DNA of 64,000 bases from Aquicoccus porphyridii (GCF_008369105.1 NZ_VINQ01000005.1:1-64000), one strand, 5' to 3'; counted from the stretch's first letter, positions 9,420 through 18,899 are shown. The notes: generated from the letters alone by a model not told the origin. Numbers and translations are program-made.

Positions 9420-9468
9420 GACGCGCGAAGGCGACGGGGCGGGTGGGTGGGCGGCGCCTTCGCGCGTC
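9420..9468 (+). other. 14-bp perfect hairpin with a G-quadruplex motif as its loop
   Basis: The arms GACGCGCGAAGGCG (9420-9433) and its exact complement (9455-9468) enclose a 21-nt loop. The loop contains GGGGCGGGTGGGTGGG (9436-9451), four G-tracts with one-base loops, the arrangement that forms very stable parallel quadruplexes. It may act as a terminator or mRNA 3' barrier for the adenosyltransferase transcript, or as a DNA structure. Structure is read from sequence; function is unknown. Confidence 0.7.
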
Positions 9469-9679
9469 ACCCCGCGCCCCGTGATTTCCCTTGCGGCAGC
9501 TTGCATCCCTCAAGCACATCAAACGCCAGAAAACCCCCGAACGCGACGTCGAATGGCGCCCACGTGACGATTTTTCCCTGTCTCAAAGCGCCCCGAGCCT
9601 GTAACAGAACCCGGAGAGTTGGAATCGCCCCGCGCCGTTTTGCGCGGGTGGTATCTGGGATGTGAAGGAGAGAACGCCA

Positions 9680-10438
9680 ATGAAGGTGCTTGTGCCTGTC
9701 AAACGCGTGATCGACTACAACGTGAAGGTCCGCGTCAAGTCGGACGGATCGGGTGTCGATCTTGCCAATGTCAAAATGTCGATGAACCCCTTTGACGAAA
9801 TCGCCGTCGAAGAGGCCATCCGCCTCAGGGAAGCCGGCAAGGCCGAAGAGGTCGTGGCCGTCTCGATCGGTGTGAAACAGGCGCAGGAAACGCTGCGCAC
9901 GGCACTGGCCATGGGCGCGGACCGCGCCATCCTGGTCATCGCCGCCGATGACGTGCACCAGGATATCGAGCCGCTGGCCGTGGCCAAGATCCTCGCCAAG
10001 GTCGTGGAAGAAGAAGAGCCGGGCCTCGTTCTCGCCGGGAAACAGGCGATCGACAACGACATGAACGCCACCGGGCAGATGCTTTCGGCGCTGCTCGGCT
10101 GGAGCCAGGCGACCTTTGCCTCCAAGCTCGACATCGACGGCGACAGCGCGCTTGTCACCCGCGAGGTCGATGGCGGCTTGCAGACCATCAAGGTCAAGAT
10201 GCCCGCGATCGTCACTGTCGATCTGCGCCTCAACGAGCCGCGCTATGCCTCGCTGCCCAACATCATGAAGGCCAAGAAAAAGCCGCTCGACGAGAAGACC
10301 GCCGAGGATTACGGCGTCGATGTCACGCCGCGTCTGGAAGTCGTGAAAACGACCGAGCCCGAGGCGCGCAAGGCCGGTGAAATCGTGCCCGACGTCGATA
10401 CGCTCGTGGCGAAACTCAAAGAGAAGGGGGTCGTGTAA
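9680..10438 (+). CDS. etfB: Electron transfer flavoprotein beta subunit
   Basis: 252 aa from ATG 9680 ([19 protein letters not shown]), the standard EtfB start and length. EtfB binds AMP and, with EtfA, carries electrons from acyl-CoA dehydrogenases to ETF:quinone oxidoreductase. The ETF-beta signature lies around [28 protein letters not shown] Shine-Dalgarno precedes the start. The stop codon TAA shares its last A with the etfA ATG, so translation of the two is coupled. Likely electron donors include the acyl-CoA dehydrogenase encoded at 21954-23639. Confidence 0.97.
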   Translation: MKVLVPVKRVIDYNVKVRVKSDGSGVDLANVKMSMNPFDEIAVEEAIRLREAGKAEEVVAVSIGVKQAQETLRTALAMGADRAILVIAADDVHQDIEPLAVAKILAKVVEEEEPGLVLAGKQAIDNDMNATGQMLSALLGWSQATFASKLDIDGDSALVTREVDGGLQTIKVKMPAIVTVDLRLNEPRYASLPNIMKAKKKPLDEKTAEDYGVDVTPRLEVVKTTEPEARKAGEIVPDVDTLVAKLKEKGVV

Positions 10439-11364
10439 TGGCTGTTCTTTTGCTGGGTGAAGTGAATGACGGCGAACTGGCGCTGGACGCCACCGCCAAG
10501 ACCGTGACCGCCGCCAAGGCGCTGGGTGACGTGACCGTGCTCTGCGCCGGTGCTTCGGCCGCCGCCGCGGGCGAAGCCGCCGCCAAGATCGACGGCGTGG
10601 CCAAGGTGCTGGTCGCCGAGGATGCAAGCCTCGGCCACCGTCTGGCCGAACCCACCGCCGCGCTGATCGTGAGCCTTGCGGGCGATTACGACCATATCGT
10701 CGCCCCTGCCACCACCGACGCCAAGAACGTGATGCCGCGCGTGGCCGCGCTGCTTGACGTGATGGTGATTTCCGACGCCTCGGGCGTGGTGGATGCCGAC
10801 ACGTTCGAACGCCCGATCTATGCCGGCAACGCGGTTCAGACGGTGAAATCGAGCGATGCCAAGAAGGTCATCACCTTCCGCACCTCGACCTTCGATGCCG
10901 CCGGCGATGGCGGCTCGGCCAAGGTCGAGACCATCGGTGCCGCCGACAATCCCGGCCTGTCCGAATGGGTCGAGGACAAGGTGGCCGAAAGCGACCGCCC
11001 GGAACTCACCAGCGCGGGCGTGGTTGTCTCGGGTGGCCGTGGTGTCGGCTCGGAAGACGATTTCAAGCTGATCGAGCAATTGGCGGACAAGCTCGGCGCC
11101 GCCGTCGGTGCCAGCCGCGCCGCGGTCGATTCGGGCTATGCGCCCAACGATTGGCAGGTCGGCCAGACCGGCAAGGTCGTGGCACCCGAGCTTTATGTCG
11201 CGGTCGGCATCTCCGGCGCGATCCAGCACCTTGCGGGCATGAAGGACTCCAAGATCATCGTCGCAATCAACAAGGACGAAGAGGCTCCGATCTTTCAGGT
11301 CGCCGATTACGGCCTCGTGGCGGACCTCTTTACCGCCGTGCCGGAACTGATCGAGAAGCTTTGA
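10438..11364 (+). CDS. etfA: Electron transfer flavoprotein alpha subunit
   Basis: 308 aa, standard length. The FAD-binding C-terminal domain contains [15 protein letters not shown], a SRAAVDSGY segment and the family signature spanning [17 protein letters not shown] to [13 protein letters not shown]. EtfA holds the FAD of the heterodimer. It overlaps etfB by one base, and a strong intrinsic terminator lies 35 nt after the stop, so etfBA is a self-contained transcription unit. The next gene downstream, on the opposite strand, is a DUF6473 gene. Confidence 0.97.
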   Translation: MAVLLLGEVNDGELALDATAKTVTAAKALGDVTVLCAGASAAAAGEAAAKIDGVAKVLVAEDASLGHRLAEPTAALIVSLAGDYDHIVAPATTDAKNVMPRVAALLDVMVISDASGVVDADTFERPIYAGNAVQTVKSSDAKKVITFRTSTFDAAGDGGSAKVETIGAADNPGLSEWVEDKVAESDRPELTSAGVVVSGGRGVGSEDDFKLIEQLADKLGAAVGASRAAVDSGYAPNDWQVGQTGKVVAPELYVAVGISGAIQHLAGMKDSKIIVAINKDEEAPIFQVADYGLVADLFTAVPELIEKL

Positions 11365-11398
11365 GCGCCGGTGGGGAAACCCACCCTCCAAGACCCTC

Positions 11399-11427
11399 AA
11401 GGGCCCGCCAGCATCGGCGGGCCCTTT
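11399..11427 (+). terminator. Intrinsic terminator after etfA
   Basis: A 9-bp perfect GC stem GGGCCCGCC/GGCGGGCCC (11401-11409, 11416-11424) with a 6-nt loop, preceded by AA and followed by TTT. It sits between the convergent etfA and DUF6473 genes and could serve both. Confidence 0.85.
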
Positions 11428-11441
11428 GTCGTTTCAGACGG

Positions 11442-12275
11442 TCATTTCAGAAGACCGGCCAGCGCATCCACCACCGCGCCCGCGGCCTCGTCATGGGCGG
11501 CGGGGCCCATCATGCCGCGCGCGACGGGTTCGTCCATGTCGGCATAGATCATGCCGTCGGTGCCGCGCGCCAGCGCTGCCGGGCTTGCCACCACCTCGAC
11601 CACGCGGGCCGCGCGCGGGCGCAGCCGCTCGATCATCCAGCGTTCGATGCCGAACGGGTCCTGCTCGGCGCCGGTCGGATCAAACCTGTCCTCGGGCGCG
11701 TGGGCGGCGAACCACAGCAGCACAATGTCGGTCTCCAGCCGGTTGAGGAGCGTGCCCATCCGCGCCACCCAGGCCTGCTGAATCTCGTCCACGATCAGCC
11801 GGAACCGTTCCGGCGCGACCGTGGCGAGCCGACCCAGCATGTGGCGGGTAAAATGGAACTCGGTGAAATCCACCTCGCGAAAGATCGTCTGCATCAGTTG
11901 CGAGGCCCGGATGAACCGGTCATTCCGACGCGGATGCACCGCGTAGAACCGGTTGCTGAGATTGTGCGCCCCCATGAGTTGAACCACGCAGATCCGCGCC
12001 CGCGCCGCCGCGTCGAGTACCGGGGACGCGTTGAGATAGACATCGAGCCCCGCCGCGTTCAGCCCCAGATTCACGCATGTCAGCCCGGTTTCGGCCTCGA
12101 CGATGGCCGGGTATGGCCGGGCAATGAACTTGCCATAGGTCTCGGTCCCGCCGAGGAAAGCCACGTAATCGCCGCCCAGATCGCGTTTCGGTCCGCGAAA
12201 CGACAGCCGGTCATCGCCATAGTTGCACGGTTGATAGTCGAGGGACCGCACCCCCGGATTCTCGAAGGTCATCAT
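11442..12275 (-). CDS. DUF6473 family protein
   Basis: 277 aa from ATG 12275 ([20 protein letters not shown]), preceded by AAAGGGTGGG. An upstream in-frame ATG at 12443 would add 56 atypical residues and run into the divergent hbd start. The protein matches my recollection of DUF6473, common in Rhodobacterales. Features include [11 protein letters not shown], a GLNAAGLD segment and [25 protein letters not shown], reminiscent of the strand-loop order of SGNH hydrolases though no canonical GDS block is seen. No membrane segment. Some relatives sit near surface-polysaccharide genes; none is here. Function unknown. Confidence 0.72.
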   Translation of the reverse strand: MMTFENPGVRSLDYQPCNYGDDRLSFRGPKRDLGGDYVAFLGGTETYGKFIARPYPAIVEAETGLTCVNLGLNAAGLDVYLNASPVLDAAARARICVVQLMGAHNLSNRFYAVHPRRNDRFIRASQLMQTIFREVDFTEFHFTRHMLGRLATVAPERFRLIVDEIQQAWVARMGTLLNRLETDIVLLWFAAHAPEDRFDPTGAEQDPFGIERWMIERLRPRAARVVEVVASPAALARGTDGMIYADMDEPVARGMMGPAAHDEAAGAVVDALAGLLK

Positions 12276-12442
12276 ACCCACCCTTTCTGTCTCACCCGGA
12301 GTCAGAGTCGCGCAAGGCGATTGCCATTTCCCTAACGCGCGAATTTGGTGCGAATTTTCCCTGTCTGCGACCCAAGCCCGCCCTTGCCCTGCCCACCCGC
12401 GCGCGCCTATTGTCGGCGGTGCAGAACAAAGAGGTGCGGGCA

Positions 12443-13318
12443 ATGGACATTCACAAGGTGGGCGTGATCGGAGCAGGCCAGATGGGCAACGGGATCGCCC
12501 ATGTGATGGCGCTTGCGGGCTATGACGTGGCCTTGAACGATATCGACCAGGATGCGCTCGATACCGCGATCGCCCGGATCGAAAAGAACATGGCCCGCCA
12601 GGTCGGGCGCGACCAGATCACCGAAGAGGCGATGCAGACGGCGATGGCCCGGATTCGCACGACGCTCGATGTCGCCGAGGTGGGCGACTGCGACCTGGTG
12701 ATCGAATCCGCGACCGAGAACGAAGCGGTCAAGAACAAGATCATCGAAGGGCTGATCCCGCATCTGCGCCCCGAGACGATCGTGACCTCGAACACCTCGT
12801 CGATCTCGATCACGCGGCTGGCCGCGCGCACCGACCGGCCCGAGAAATTCATGGGCTTTCACTTCATGAACCCGGTGCCGTTGATGAAACTGGTCGAGCT
12901 GATCCGCGGCATCGCCACCGACGAAGAAACCTACAAGACCTGCCTTGGCGTGGTTGAACGGCTCGACAAGACCGCCGCCTCGGCCGAGGATTTTCCGGCC
13001 TTCATCGTCAACCGCATCCTGATCCCGATGATCAACGAGGCGTGTTACACGCTCTACGAGGGCGTCGGCAACGTGCGCTCGATCGACCAGGCGATGAAAC
13101 TGGGGGCGAACCATCCGATGGGGCCGCTCGAGTTGGCGGATTTCATCGGGCTCGACACCTGCCTTGCGATCATGAACGTGCTGCATGACGGGCTGGCCGA
13201 TACGAAATATCGCCCCTGCCCGCTCATGACGAAATATGTCGAGGCCGGATGGCTGGGCAAGAAAGCGGGCCGTGGATTCTATGATTACCGCGGCGAGACG
13301 CCGGTGCCCACGCGCTGA
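12443..13318 (+). CDS. hbd: 3-hydroxybutyryl-CoA dehydrogenase
   Basis: 291 aa from ATG 12443 (MDIHKVGVIGAGQMGNGIAH). N-terminal NAD-binding GAGQMG at 9-14; catalytic region GFHFMNPVPLMKLVE with the family His and Glu; C-terminal all-helical domain ending WLGKKAGRGFYDY. It interconverts acetoacetyl-CoA and 3-hydroxybutyryl-CoA, used in PHB turnover, butyrate metabolism and entry to the ethylmalonyl-CoA pathway. The gene is 168 nt from the divergent DUF6473 start. The gene name could also be paaH in some annotations; the enzyme family is clear. Confidence 0.95.
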   Translation: MDIHKVGVIGAGQMGNGIAHVMALAGYDVALNDIDQDALDTAIARIEKNMARQVGRDQITEEAMQTAMARIRTTLDVAEVGDCDLVIESATENEAVKNKIIEGLIPHLRPETIVTSNTSSISITRLAARTDRPEKFMGFHFMNPVPLMKLVELIRGIATDEETYKTCLGVVERLDKTAASAEDFPAFIVNRILIPMINEACYTLYEGVGNVRSIDQAMKLGANHPMGPLELADFIGLDTCLAIMNVLHDGLADTKYRPCPLMTKYVEAGWLGKKAGRGFYDYRGETPVPTR

Positions 13319-13342
13319 GGCCGCTATCGCTTTCCCGTTATC

Positions 13343-14296
13343 TCAACCTTCCAGCGAGAGGGTATGCGCCCGCAGCCAGGCCATGAAACCACGCGGATCG
13401 GTCTTGACCTCGTCGAGCTTCTCGCGCGGGACCGGATGGCCGATCACGGGCGATTGCGGCTTGTTGCAGCTATGCACGATCTCGTGCAGCAACAGCCCCT
13501 GCCGCAAGGTGGCCGAGATCCGGTTGGCGATCTGGTAGAGCCGCGAATTCGACCCGGTAAAGTGCACCGGCACGACCTGCGCACCCGACCGGCGGATCAT
13601 CTGCGCGGTAAACACATTCCATTCGCGTTCGATCACCGGCCCGAACATCGAATCCGATGACGCGACCACCCCGGAGGGGAACAACGTGATCAGCCCGCCC
13701 GCCTTGAGATGCGCCATCGCCTGCCCGCGCATTTCGACGAATTTGCGCTGCGCGTCGTCCTCGTAGGGAAACGGCACCGGGATCATGTAGGACGAGGCGA
13801 CCTCGTCGATGCCGGTCAGCAGCGCGCGGGTCAGGATCTTGTAATCCGAACGCACCCGCCCGATCAGTTCGGCAAGGATCATCCCGTCGACAAGGCCATG
13901 CGGGTGATTGGCGACCACCACAACCGGCCCGTCCTTCGGAATCCGCGCGAGCTGTTCCTCGGGCGTGCCAAGCGGAATGCCCATCACGTCGAGCGCGGCG
14001 GGCCAGAATTCCTGGCCACGCGGCGCGCCGCGGCGTTCGAATTCGCGCACCATGCGGATGATGCTGATCTTGCCGGTCAGCCATTCGATGCTGCGGATCG
14101 CGGTGGCGCGCAGCGGGCTGTCAAAGGAATTGGCATAGGTCAGCGACCGCCGGTCATGCCGCGTCGCCGGCTCGGACGGATCGGGGCGCATGCCCGCATC
14201 GAGCGGGCCCGGCCCCCCAAGCTCGTCTTTCGTGGGTCTGTCCTGGGTGTGATCTACCACGTGGGCAAAACCCCGTATCTTGCATGGGCGCCACAT
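13343..14296 (-). CDS. PlsC-like lysophospholipid/glycerolipid acyltransferase
   Basis: 317 aa. The core motif ANHPHGLVDGM is an NHx4D acyltransferase block; FPSGVVASS corresponds to motif III. There is no strong membrane helix, so it is probably peripheral. Such enzymes acylate lyso-lipids; in Rhodobacterales relatives act in membrane lipid, including aminolipid, synthesis, but the acceptor cannot be assigned here. The start at 14296 begins 12 nt after the ptsH stop and retains the stretch DHTQDRPTKDELGGPG, which I recall as conserved. ATG 14191 is the alternative. It is the last gene of the minus-strand hprK-rapZ-EIIA-ptsH cluster. Confidence 0.85.
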   Translation of the reverse strand: MWRPCKIRGFAHVVDHTQDRPTKDELGGPGPLDAGMRPDPSEPATRHDRRSLTYANSFDSPLRATAIRSIEWLTGKISIIRMVREFERRGAPRGQEFWPAALDVMGIPLGTPEEQLARIPKDGPVVVVANHPHGLVDGMILAELIGRVRSDYKILTRALLTGIDEVASSYMIPVPFPYEDDAQRKFVEMRGQAMAHLKAGGLITLFPSGVVASSDSMFGPVIEREWNVFTAQMIRRSGAQVVPVHFTGSNSRLYQIANRISATLRQGLLLHEIVHSCNKPQSPVIGHPVPREKLDEVKTDPRGFMAWLRAHTLSLEG

Positions 14297-14308
14297 CTGC
14301 GGCGCCGG

Positions 14309-14587
14309 TCAGTTTTCCTCGCCGAACCGGTCCGCCACCAACGTCGCCAGCGCATCGGCCAGCGCCTCGGCATCGGGCCCGGTCGTCTGCACGTCAATAG
14401 TGCTTCCTTTCGGTGCTGCCAACATCAAAAGGCCCATGATGCTGTCGCCGCTGGCGCTCATCCCGTCCTTCATGATCTCGGCATGGGCATCGAAGCCCTC
14501 GACCACTTCGACGAGCTTGGCCGAAGCGCGGGCATGCAGCCCCTTTTCGTTGACGATCTGCAACTTTCGCAGGGTGGTTTCGCTCAT
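14309..14587 (-). CDS. ptsH: HPr phosphocarrier protein
   Basis: 92 aa from ATG 14587 (MSETTLRKLQIVNEKGLHAR). His18 in GLHARASAKL is the PTS phosphorylation site, and Ser49 in GDSIMGLLML is the HprK-type regulatory serine. With the EIIA-Man gene 19 nt upstream and hprK nearby it forms the truncated, permease-less PTS of alphaproteobacteria, which signals metabolic state. EI is not in the window. It is co-directional and closely spaced with the EIIA and acyltransferase genes. Confidence 0.94.
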   Translation of the reverse strand: MSETTLRKLQIVNEKGLHARASAKLVEVVEGFDAHAEIMKDGMSASGDSIMGLLMLAAPKGSTIDVQTTGPDAEALADALATLVADRFGEEN

Positions 14588-14606
14588 GGGCTTTCGTCGA
14601 TCCTCG

Positions 14607-14999
14607 TCACTCGGCGGATATGGTCTGGCTGTCGATATACTTGCGTCCCGCATCCATCGCCAGCCGCACCGCTTCGGGCACGTTCAGATGGCGGGATTTC
14701 GCAAGCTTGATCAACATCGGAAGATTCGCCCCGTAGAGGATGCGGCGCTTGTCCTGTGCGCAGGCCATGAGCGAAAGGTTCGACGGCGAGCCACCGAACA
14801 TGTCGACCACCACCACCACGCCGTCGCCCTGATCGACCTCGTTGGCGGCGGTGCAGATCTCGGTCTGTTTCGCGGCGCGATCGCAATCGGCGGCGATCGA
14901 AACCGAACGCACCCCCTTTTGCACGCCGACCACATGTTCAACTGCGGCCAGGTATTCCCGGGCCAACCCCCCATGTGCCACGATCACGATCCCGATCAC
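14607..14999 (-). CDS. PTS EIIA component, mannose family
   Basis: 130 aa from a GTG at 14999, chosen because GAGGAAA lies 8 nt upstream and the product then starts at the first beta strand (IGIVIVAHGGLA). An in-frame upstream start at 15035 would add 12 residues of poor fit. His9 (VAHGG) is the expected phosphorylation site; VVDMFGGSPSN is the family signature. In alphaproteobacteria this protein receives phosphate from HPr and acts as a regulator, since no EIIBC permease exists beside it. It lies between rapZ and ptsH. Confidence 0.92.
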   Translation of the reverse strand: MIGIVIVAHGGLAREYLAAVEHVVGVQKGVRSVSIAADCDRAAKQTEICTAANEVDQGDGVVVVVDMFGGSPSNLSLMACAQDKRRILYGANLPMLIKLAKSRHLNVPEAVRLAMDAGRKYIDSQTISAE

Positions 15000-15035
15000 G
15001 CCTGTGTTTCCTCGTTCATATCCCCTCGGCCCCAC

Positions 15036-15986
15036 TCAGGGCCGCAATGGCGCGCTTGCATGGCGCTCCAGTTCGCGGTGCCTTATTGACACCGGCCAGC
15101 CCTCTTCTGCAAGGGCCTTGGCCAGCTTTTCGGCAAGGGCAACCGACCTGTGTTGCCCGCCGGTACACCCAAATGCAACCGAGAGATGTGCCTTGCCCTC
15201 TTCGGCATAGGCCGGAAGCAACATCCGCATCAATCCGGCCACGCGGTCAAAGAATTCGGCAAAGCGCGCATCCCCGGCAACATGCCCGGCCACGCGCGTA
15301 TCGCGCCCGTCGAGCGCGCGCAAGGCAGGGTCCCAATACGGGTTCCTGAGAAAGCGACAGTCGAACACCATGTCGATGCCCCGCGGCAGCCCGCGCTTGT
15401 AGGAAAACGAGTTCACCGACACGGCCAGCCGTCGACCCAGCGGATCGGGCGCGAACCATCCTTCGACCTCGGCACGCAGGTCATGCGGGGTCATGTCCGA
15501 AGTGTCGATCAGGATATCGGCCCGCGCGCGCACCGGCATCAACAGGTCGAAATCGCGGGCGATGCCCACGTTCGGGCTTTCGGCCGGGGCCAGCGGGTGG
15601 CGGCGACGGGTTTCCGAGAAGCGCCGCAACAGCACGTCTTCGCGGCAATCGAGATAGAGCACGTCGAGCCGGCGGCCCGGGCCGTGACCGATCGCGTCGA
15701 TCATCTCGATCAGCGCATTGGCCGAAAACTCGCGGTTGCGCGTGTCGATGCCCAGCGCGAGCGGCCGGTCATGCCCCGGCCCGTCGAGCAGCCGTGGCAT
15801 CAGCGACAGCGGCAGGTTGTCGATCGCCTCGTATCCGAGGTCTTCGAGCGCCCGGATCGCTGTGGAGCGCCCGGCCCCCGACGGGCCGGTGACAAGAACG
15901 CGGCGCAGCCGGATTTCGCCCCCGTCGTCCCCGGTATCGGGGCGCGGGCCGGGATGGTCCGGGGCATGGCGCGGCGGTTCGAACAT
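15036..15986 (-). CDS. rapZ: RapZ-family nucleotide-binding RNase adapter
   Basis: 316 aa. Walker A GPSGAGRS at 34-41, the family block [14 protein letters not shown], and the C-terminal ligand-binding motif [10 protein letters not shown]. In E. coli RapZ guides RNase E to a small RNA that controls amino-sugar synthesis. In alphaproteobacteria the gene is regularly found, as here, between hprK and the EIIA/HPr genes, and its RNA target is not established. Residues 1-26 are a Pro/Asp-rich extension not found in E. coli RapZ. It starts 30 nt after the hprK stop. Confidence 0.93.
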   Translation of the reverse strand: MFEPPRHAPDHPGPRPDTGDDGGEIRLRRVLVTGPSGAGRSTAIRALEDLGYEAIDNLPLSLMPRLLDGPGHDRPLALGIDTRNREFSANALIEMIDAIGHGPGRRLDVLYLDCREDVLLRRFSETRRRHPLAPAESPNVGIARDFDLLMPVRARADILIDTSDMTPHDLRAEVEGWFAPDPLGRRLAVSVNSFSYKRGLPRGIDMVFDCRFLRNPYWDPALRALDGRDTRVAGHVAGDARFAEFFDRVAGLMRMLLPAYAEEGKAHLSVAFGCTGGQHRSVALAEKLAKALAEEGWPVSIRHRELERHASAPLRP

Positions 15987-16016
15987 GATCCTTGTCTCCG
16001 ACTTGCGGTGTTGTGG

Positions 16017-16451
16017 TCAGTCGCTTCGACCCCCCTTGAGATATTGCATAATCGCGGCGGGGAAATGGCCTGTCTCGACATTGTGAAGCACGGGCAGGTC
16101 GAGGCCCAGAACCGACCTGCTGCGCCGTGGCGGAAACCGCTCGGTCTCAACCCTGTCGAGATCGACGACCAGCGCCAGGGGCACAGGCCCGGCGGGCGCG
16201 GCCCCGAGCAGCCCGACGAACCGCGCCTCGATCCGGCCCGAGATCGCGGGCGGACAACTCGCGATCAGCCGCTCGCCGACGCGCGTGACGATCACCCGGT
16301 CATCGGCAACCAGCCCGGCGCCATGCACCATGAGAGCGAGCGCCAACGCCGATTTCCCCCGGCCCGAGGCTCCGAGGATGAGAACCCCGCGCCCGCCATG
16401 CGCCACGCAACTGCCGTGAAAAACCTCACAAGGCTCCGACGCCCGTGCCAT
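16017..16451 (-). CDS. hprK: HPr kinase/phosphorylase, short alphaproteobacterial form
   Basis: 144 aa, only the kinase domain; the N-terminal domain of the Firmicute enzyme is absent, as is usual in alphaproteobacteria. P-loop GASGRGKS at 27-34; ADDRV at 49-53 supplies the catalytic Asp region; the C-terminal segment SVLGLDLPVL is family-typical. It should phosphorylate the HPr serine. The gene begins 3 nt after the chvG stop, so the histidine kinase and hprK are probably transcribed together, coupling envelope sensing to the PTS cluster. Confidence 0.93.
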   Translation of the reverse strand: MARASEPCEVFHGSCVAHGGRGVLILGASGRGKSALALALMVHGAGLVADDRVIVTRVGERLIASCPPAISGRIEARFVGLLGAAPAGPVPLALVVDLDRVETERFPPRRSRSVLGLDLPVLHNVETGHFPAAIMQYLKGGRSD

Positions 16452-16454
16452 GGC

Positions 16455-18158
16455 CTATAACGGGAGCCCGACGACGAAGCGCGCACCCAGCGGGTCCGAG
16501 ATCGCGTCGGCATCGGTGGGGCGGATATTCTCGGCCCAGATGACGCCATCATGCGCCTCGACGATCTGTTTCGAGATCGCCAGTCCAAGCCCCGAATTGT
16601 TGCCGAACTGCCCCTCGGGGCGTTCGGAATAGAACCGGTTGAAAATCTTGGTCAACGCCTGTTCGGGAATGCCGGGGCCAGTGTCCTCGACCACGATCAG
16701 CACCCGGTTTTCGCGTTTGCGGGCCCAGACGCGGATCGCGTCGCCCTCTTCGCAAAATGAAATGGCGTTGGTGATGAGATTGACAAAGACCTGCGCCAGC
16801 CGCGCCTCGAGCCCGTTGATCACGATCGATTCCTGCGGCAGGTCGGAGATGAAATCAATGCCCTTGGTTTTCGCGTCCTCGCCGAGGAACTGGCACAGGT
16901 TGTCGAGCATCTTGAGCAACTCGAAGCTCTCCTGCTCTTCCTTGACCAGCTCGCTGTCGAGCCGCGAAGCGTTCGAGATGTCGCTGACCAACCGGTCGAG
17001 ACGGCGCACATCATGCTCGATCACGTCGAGCAGTTTGTCACGGTGCTCGGGCTTCTTGACCATGCGCAGGCTGCCCACGGCGCTGCGCAGGCTGGCCAGC
17101 GGATTCTTGATCTCATGCGCGACGTCGGCGGCAAATTGTTCGTTGCTGTCGATCCGGTCGTAGAGCGCGGCCACCATGCCGCGCAACGCCCCCGACAGGC
17201 GCCCGATCTCGTCGGGCCGCGCGGTCAGGTCGGGGATGCGGATGCGCCCGCCCGACCGCCGCTTGCGATTGTCGCGGTCGCGCCCGATCTCGGCGGCAGC
17301 GGCGAGGTCGGATATCGGGTTGGCGATGATCGAGGCCAGCACGAGGCTGAGCCCGATCGACACCAGCGTGGCAACGATGAACATCTGCAACACCCGTTCA
17401 CGCTCGACCCGGACAAGGCGGTCGATCTCGCCCGAGGTGGCGGCCAGCGCCACCACGGCCACGGGCGCCTCGCCCTGCGTGATCGGGGTGGCCACGGTAA
17501 AGACCCGGCCCTCGCCCGCGCTGCCCGGGGCAACCTGCGGGCCATTTCGCAGCGTCGGCGACACGAGCGCGCGCGCCTGATCCTCGACCGCGATCAGAAC
17601 CTGCTTTGACGTCTCGCCGCCGAGACCGATCGAAAACTTGTCCCACAGCCAGCTCAGCCCATCGGTCAGGACCGTGCGGCTGCCCTCTTGCGGATCGTCG
17701 AAAGCCGCCCCGATGCCGCGCCCGCCAACCGTGCCGACCAGCGTGCCTTCGCTGTCGAACACAAAGGCCTGCACCCCGCGCCGCAGGTCGATCCTGTCAA
17801 GCACGGCCATCACGTCAAGCCCGTCACCGGTGGCAAAATTGACCGGCGTGCCAGCGGGCATTGCCGCCTCGAACACGTTGGAAATCAACGTGGATTCGGC
17901 CATCAGCCCGCGCGCGCGCTGCTGGGCCAAACCGTCGCGCGACGAGTTGAGATAGAGGATTCCCGCGACCAGCACATTGAGCGCGATCAGGTTGAACGTG
18001 ATGATCTTGCGCGCCAGCGGCGACGCCTTGAGCGAGAAAAACCCGCGTTTTTCGCGACTGACGCGCAATTCGTCGTCAACGGTGCTGTTCGGGGCGACGA
18101 AATCGTCCCCTAGAACAATATCACCATCGCGTTCTGGCGCCATGTCGCGCACGCTCAC
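16455..18158 (-). CDS. chvG: Sensor histidine kinase ChvG
   Basis: 567 aa membrane kinase. A cytoplasmic N-tail of ~50 residues, TM1 (IITFNLIALNVLVAGILYL), a periplasmic stimulus-sensing domain to about 270, TM2 (FIVATLVSIGLSLVLASII), HAMP, then HisKA with the H-box DVAHEIKNPLASL and a HATPase with NLITNA, VEDTGPGIP and GLGLAISK. ChvG senses acid/envelope stress in rhizobia and related bacteria and phosphorylates ChvI. Genes chvI-chvG-hprK-rapZ-EIIA-ptsH are in the classical alphaproteobacterial order. Confidence 0.95.
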   Translation of the reverse strand: MSVRDMAPERDGDIVLGDDFVAPNSTVDDELRVSREKRGFFSLKASPLARKIITFNLIALNVLVAGILYLNSSRDGLAQQRARGLMAESTLISNVFEAAMPAGTPVNFATGDGLDVMAVLDRIDLRRGVQAFVFDSEGTLVGTVGGRGIGAAFDDPQEGSRTVLTDGLSWLWDKFSIGLGGETSKQVLIAVEDQARALVSPTLRNGPQVAPGSAGEGRVFTVATPITQGEAPVAVVALAATSGEIDRLVRVERERVLQMFIVATLVSIGLSLVLASIIANPISDLAAAAEIGRDRDNRKRRSGGRIRIPDLTARPDEIGRLSGALRGMVAALYDRIDSNEQFAADVAHEIKNPLASLRSAVGSLRMVKKPEHRDKLLDVIEHDVRRLDRLVSDISNASRLDSELVKEEQESFELLKMLDNLCQFLGEDAKTKGIDFISDLPQESIVINGLEARLAQVFVNLITNAISFCEEGDAIRVWARKRENRVLIVVEDTGPGIPEQALTKIFNRFYSERPEGQFGNNSGLGLAISKQIVEAHDGVIWAENIRPTDADAISDPLGARFVVGLPL

Positions 18159-18197
18159 CCCTCGGTCAGGCCAGTCCGGCCCGGTTCCCCGCCCCGT

Positions 18198-18899
18198 TTA
18201 TTCTTCGTTGTAACGATAGCCAATGCCGTACAGCGTCTCGATCGCCGAGAATTCCGGGTCGACGCTGCGCATCTTCTTGCGCAGCCGCTTGATATGGCTG
18301 TCGATGGTGCGATCATCGACATAGACCTGATCGTCATAGGCCACGTCCATCAACTGATCGCGCGACTTGACGAAACCGGGGCGTTGCGCCAGCGCCTGCA
18401 ACAGCAGGAACTCGGTCACGGTCAGCGATACGTCCTTGCCTTTCCAGGCAACCGCGTGGCGCAGCGGGTCCATCCGCAACTCGCCGCGTTCCATCACCTT
18501 GGTCTCTTCGGTGTCACCCACGATATCGCCCGCGACCGCGTCCTGACGACGCAGGAGCGCGCGGATACGCTCGACCAGAAGCCGTTGGGAAAACGGTTTC
18601 TTCACGTAATCATCCGCCCCCATGCGCAGGCCCAGAACCTCGTCGATCTCGTCATCCTTGGAGGTCAGGAAGATCACCGGCATCTGGGTTTTCTGGCGCA
18701 GCCGCTGAAGCAGGTCCATCCCGTCCATGCGCGGCATCTTGATGTCCAGCACCGCCATATCGGGCAGTTTGCGGTTGAACGCGTCCAGCGCCTGCTGGCC
18801 GTCGTGATAGGTTTCGACCTCGAAGCCTTCGGCCTCGAGGGTCATGGCCACGGATGTCAGTATATTCCTGTCATCGTCCACAAGGGCAATTGTCGACAT
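18198..18899 (-). CDS. chvI: Response regulator ChvI (OmpR/PhoB family)
   Basis: 233 aa. Receiver domain with acidic pocket VDDD at 7-10, phospho-acceptor Asp52 ([11 protein letters not shown]) and DDYVKKPFS near 100-108. C-terminal winged helix ends [26 protein letters not shown], the OmpR/PhoB recognition helix and wing. It is phosphorylated by ChvG, whose gene starts 39 nt downstream. It lies back to back with pckA across a 401-nt gap, the same neighbour as in rhizobia, where the two-component system affects carbon metabolism. Confidence 0.96.
   Translation of the reverse strand: MSTIALVDDDRNILTSVAMTLEAEGFEVETYHDGQQALDAFNRKLPDMAVLDIKMPRMDGMDLLQRLRQKTQMPVIFLTSKDDEIDEVLGLRMGADDYVKKPFSQRLLVERIRALLRRQDAVAGDIVGDTEETKVMERGELRMDPLRHAVAWKGKDVSLTVTEFLLLQALAQRPGFVKSRDQLMDVAYDDQVYVDDRTIDSHIKRLRKKMRSVDPEFSAIETLYGIGYRYNEE

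Larger units (their letters stand above)
9331..9679. other. 349-nt intergenic region upstream of etfBA
   Basis: It holds a copy of the dispersed GAGTATTT/CCAAGAAAGAG repeat (9336-9358), then a 14-bp hairpin whose loop is a G-quadruplex motif (9420-9468), then about 200 nt that should contain the etf promoter. I cannot place the promoter. No coding sequence is seen. Confidence 0.7.
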
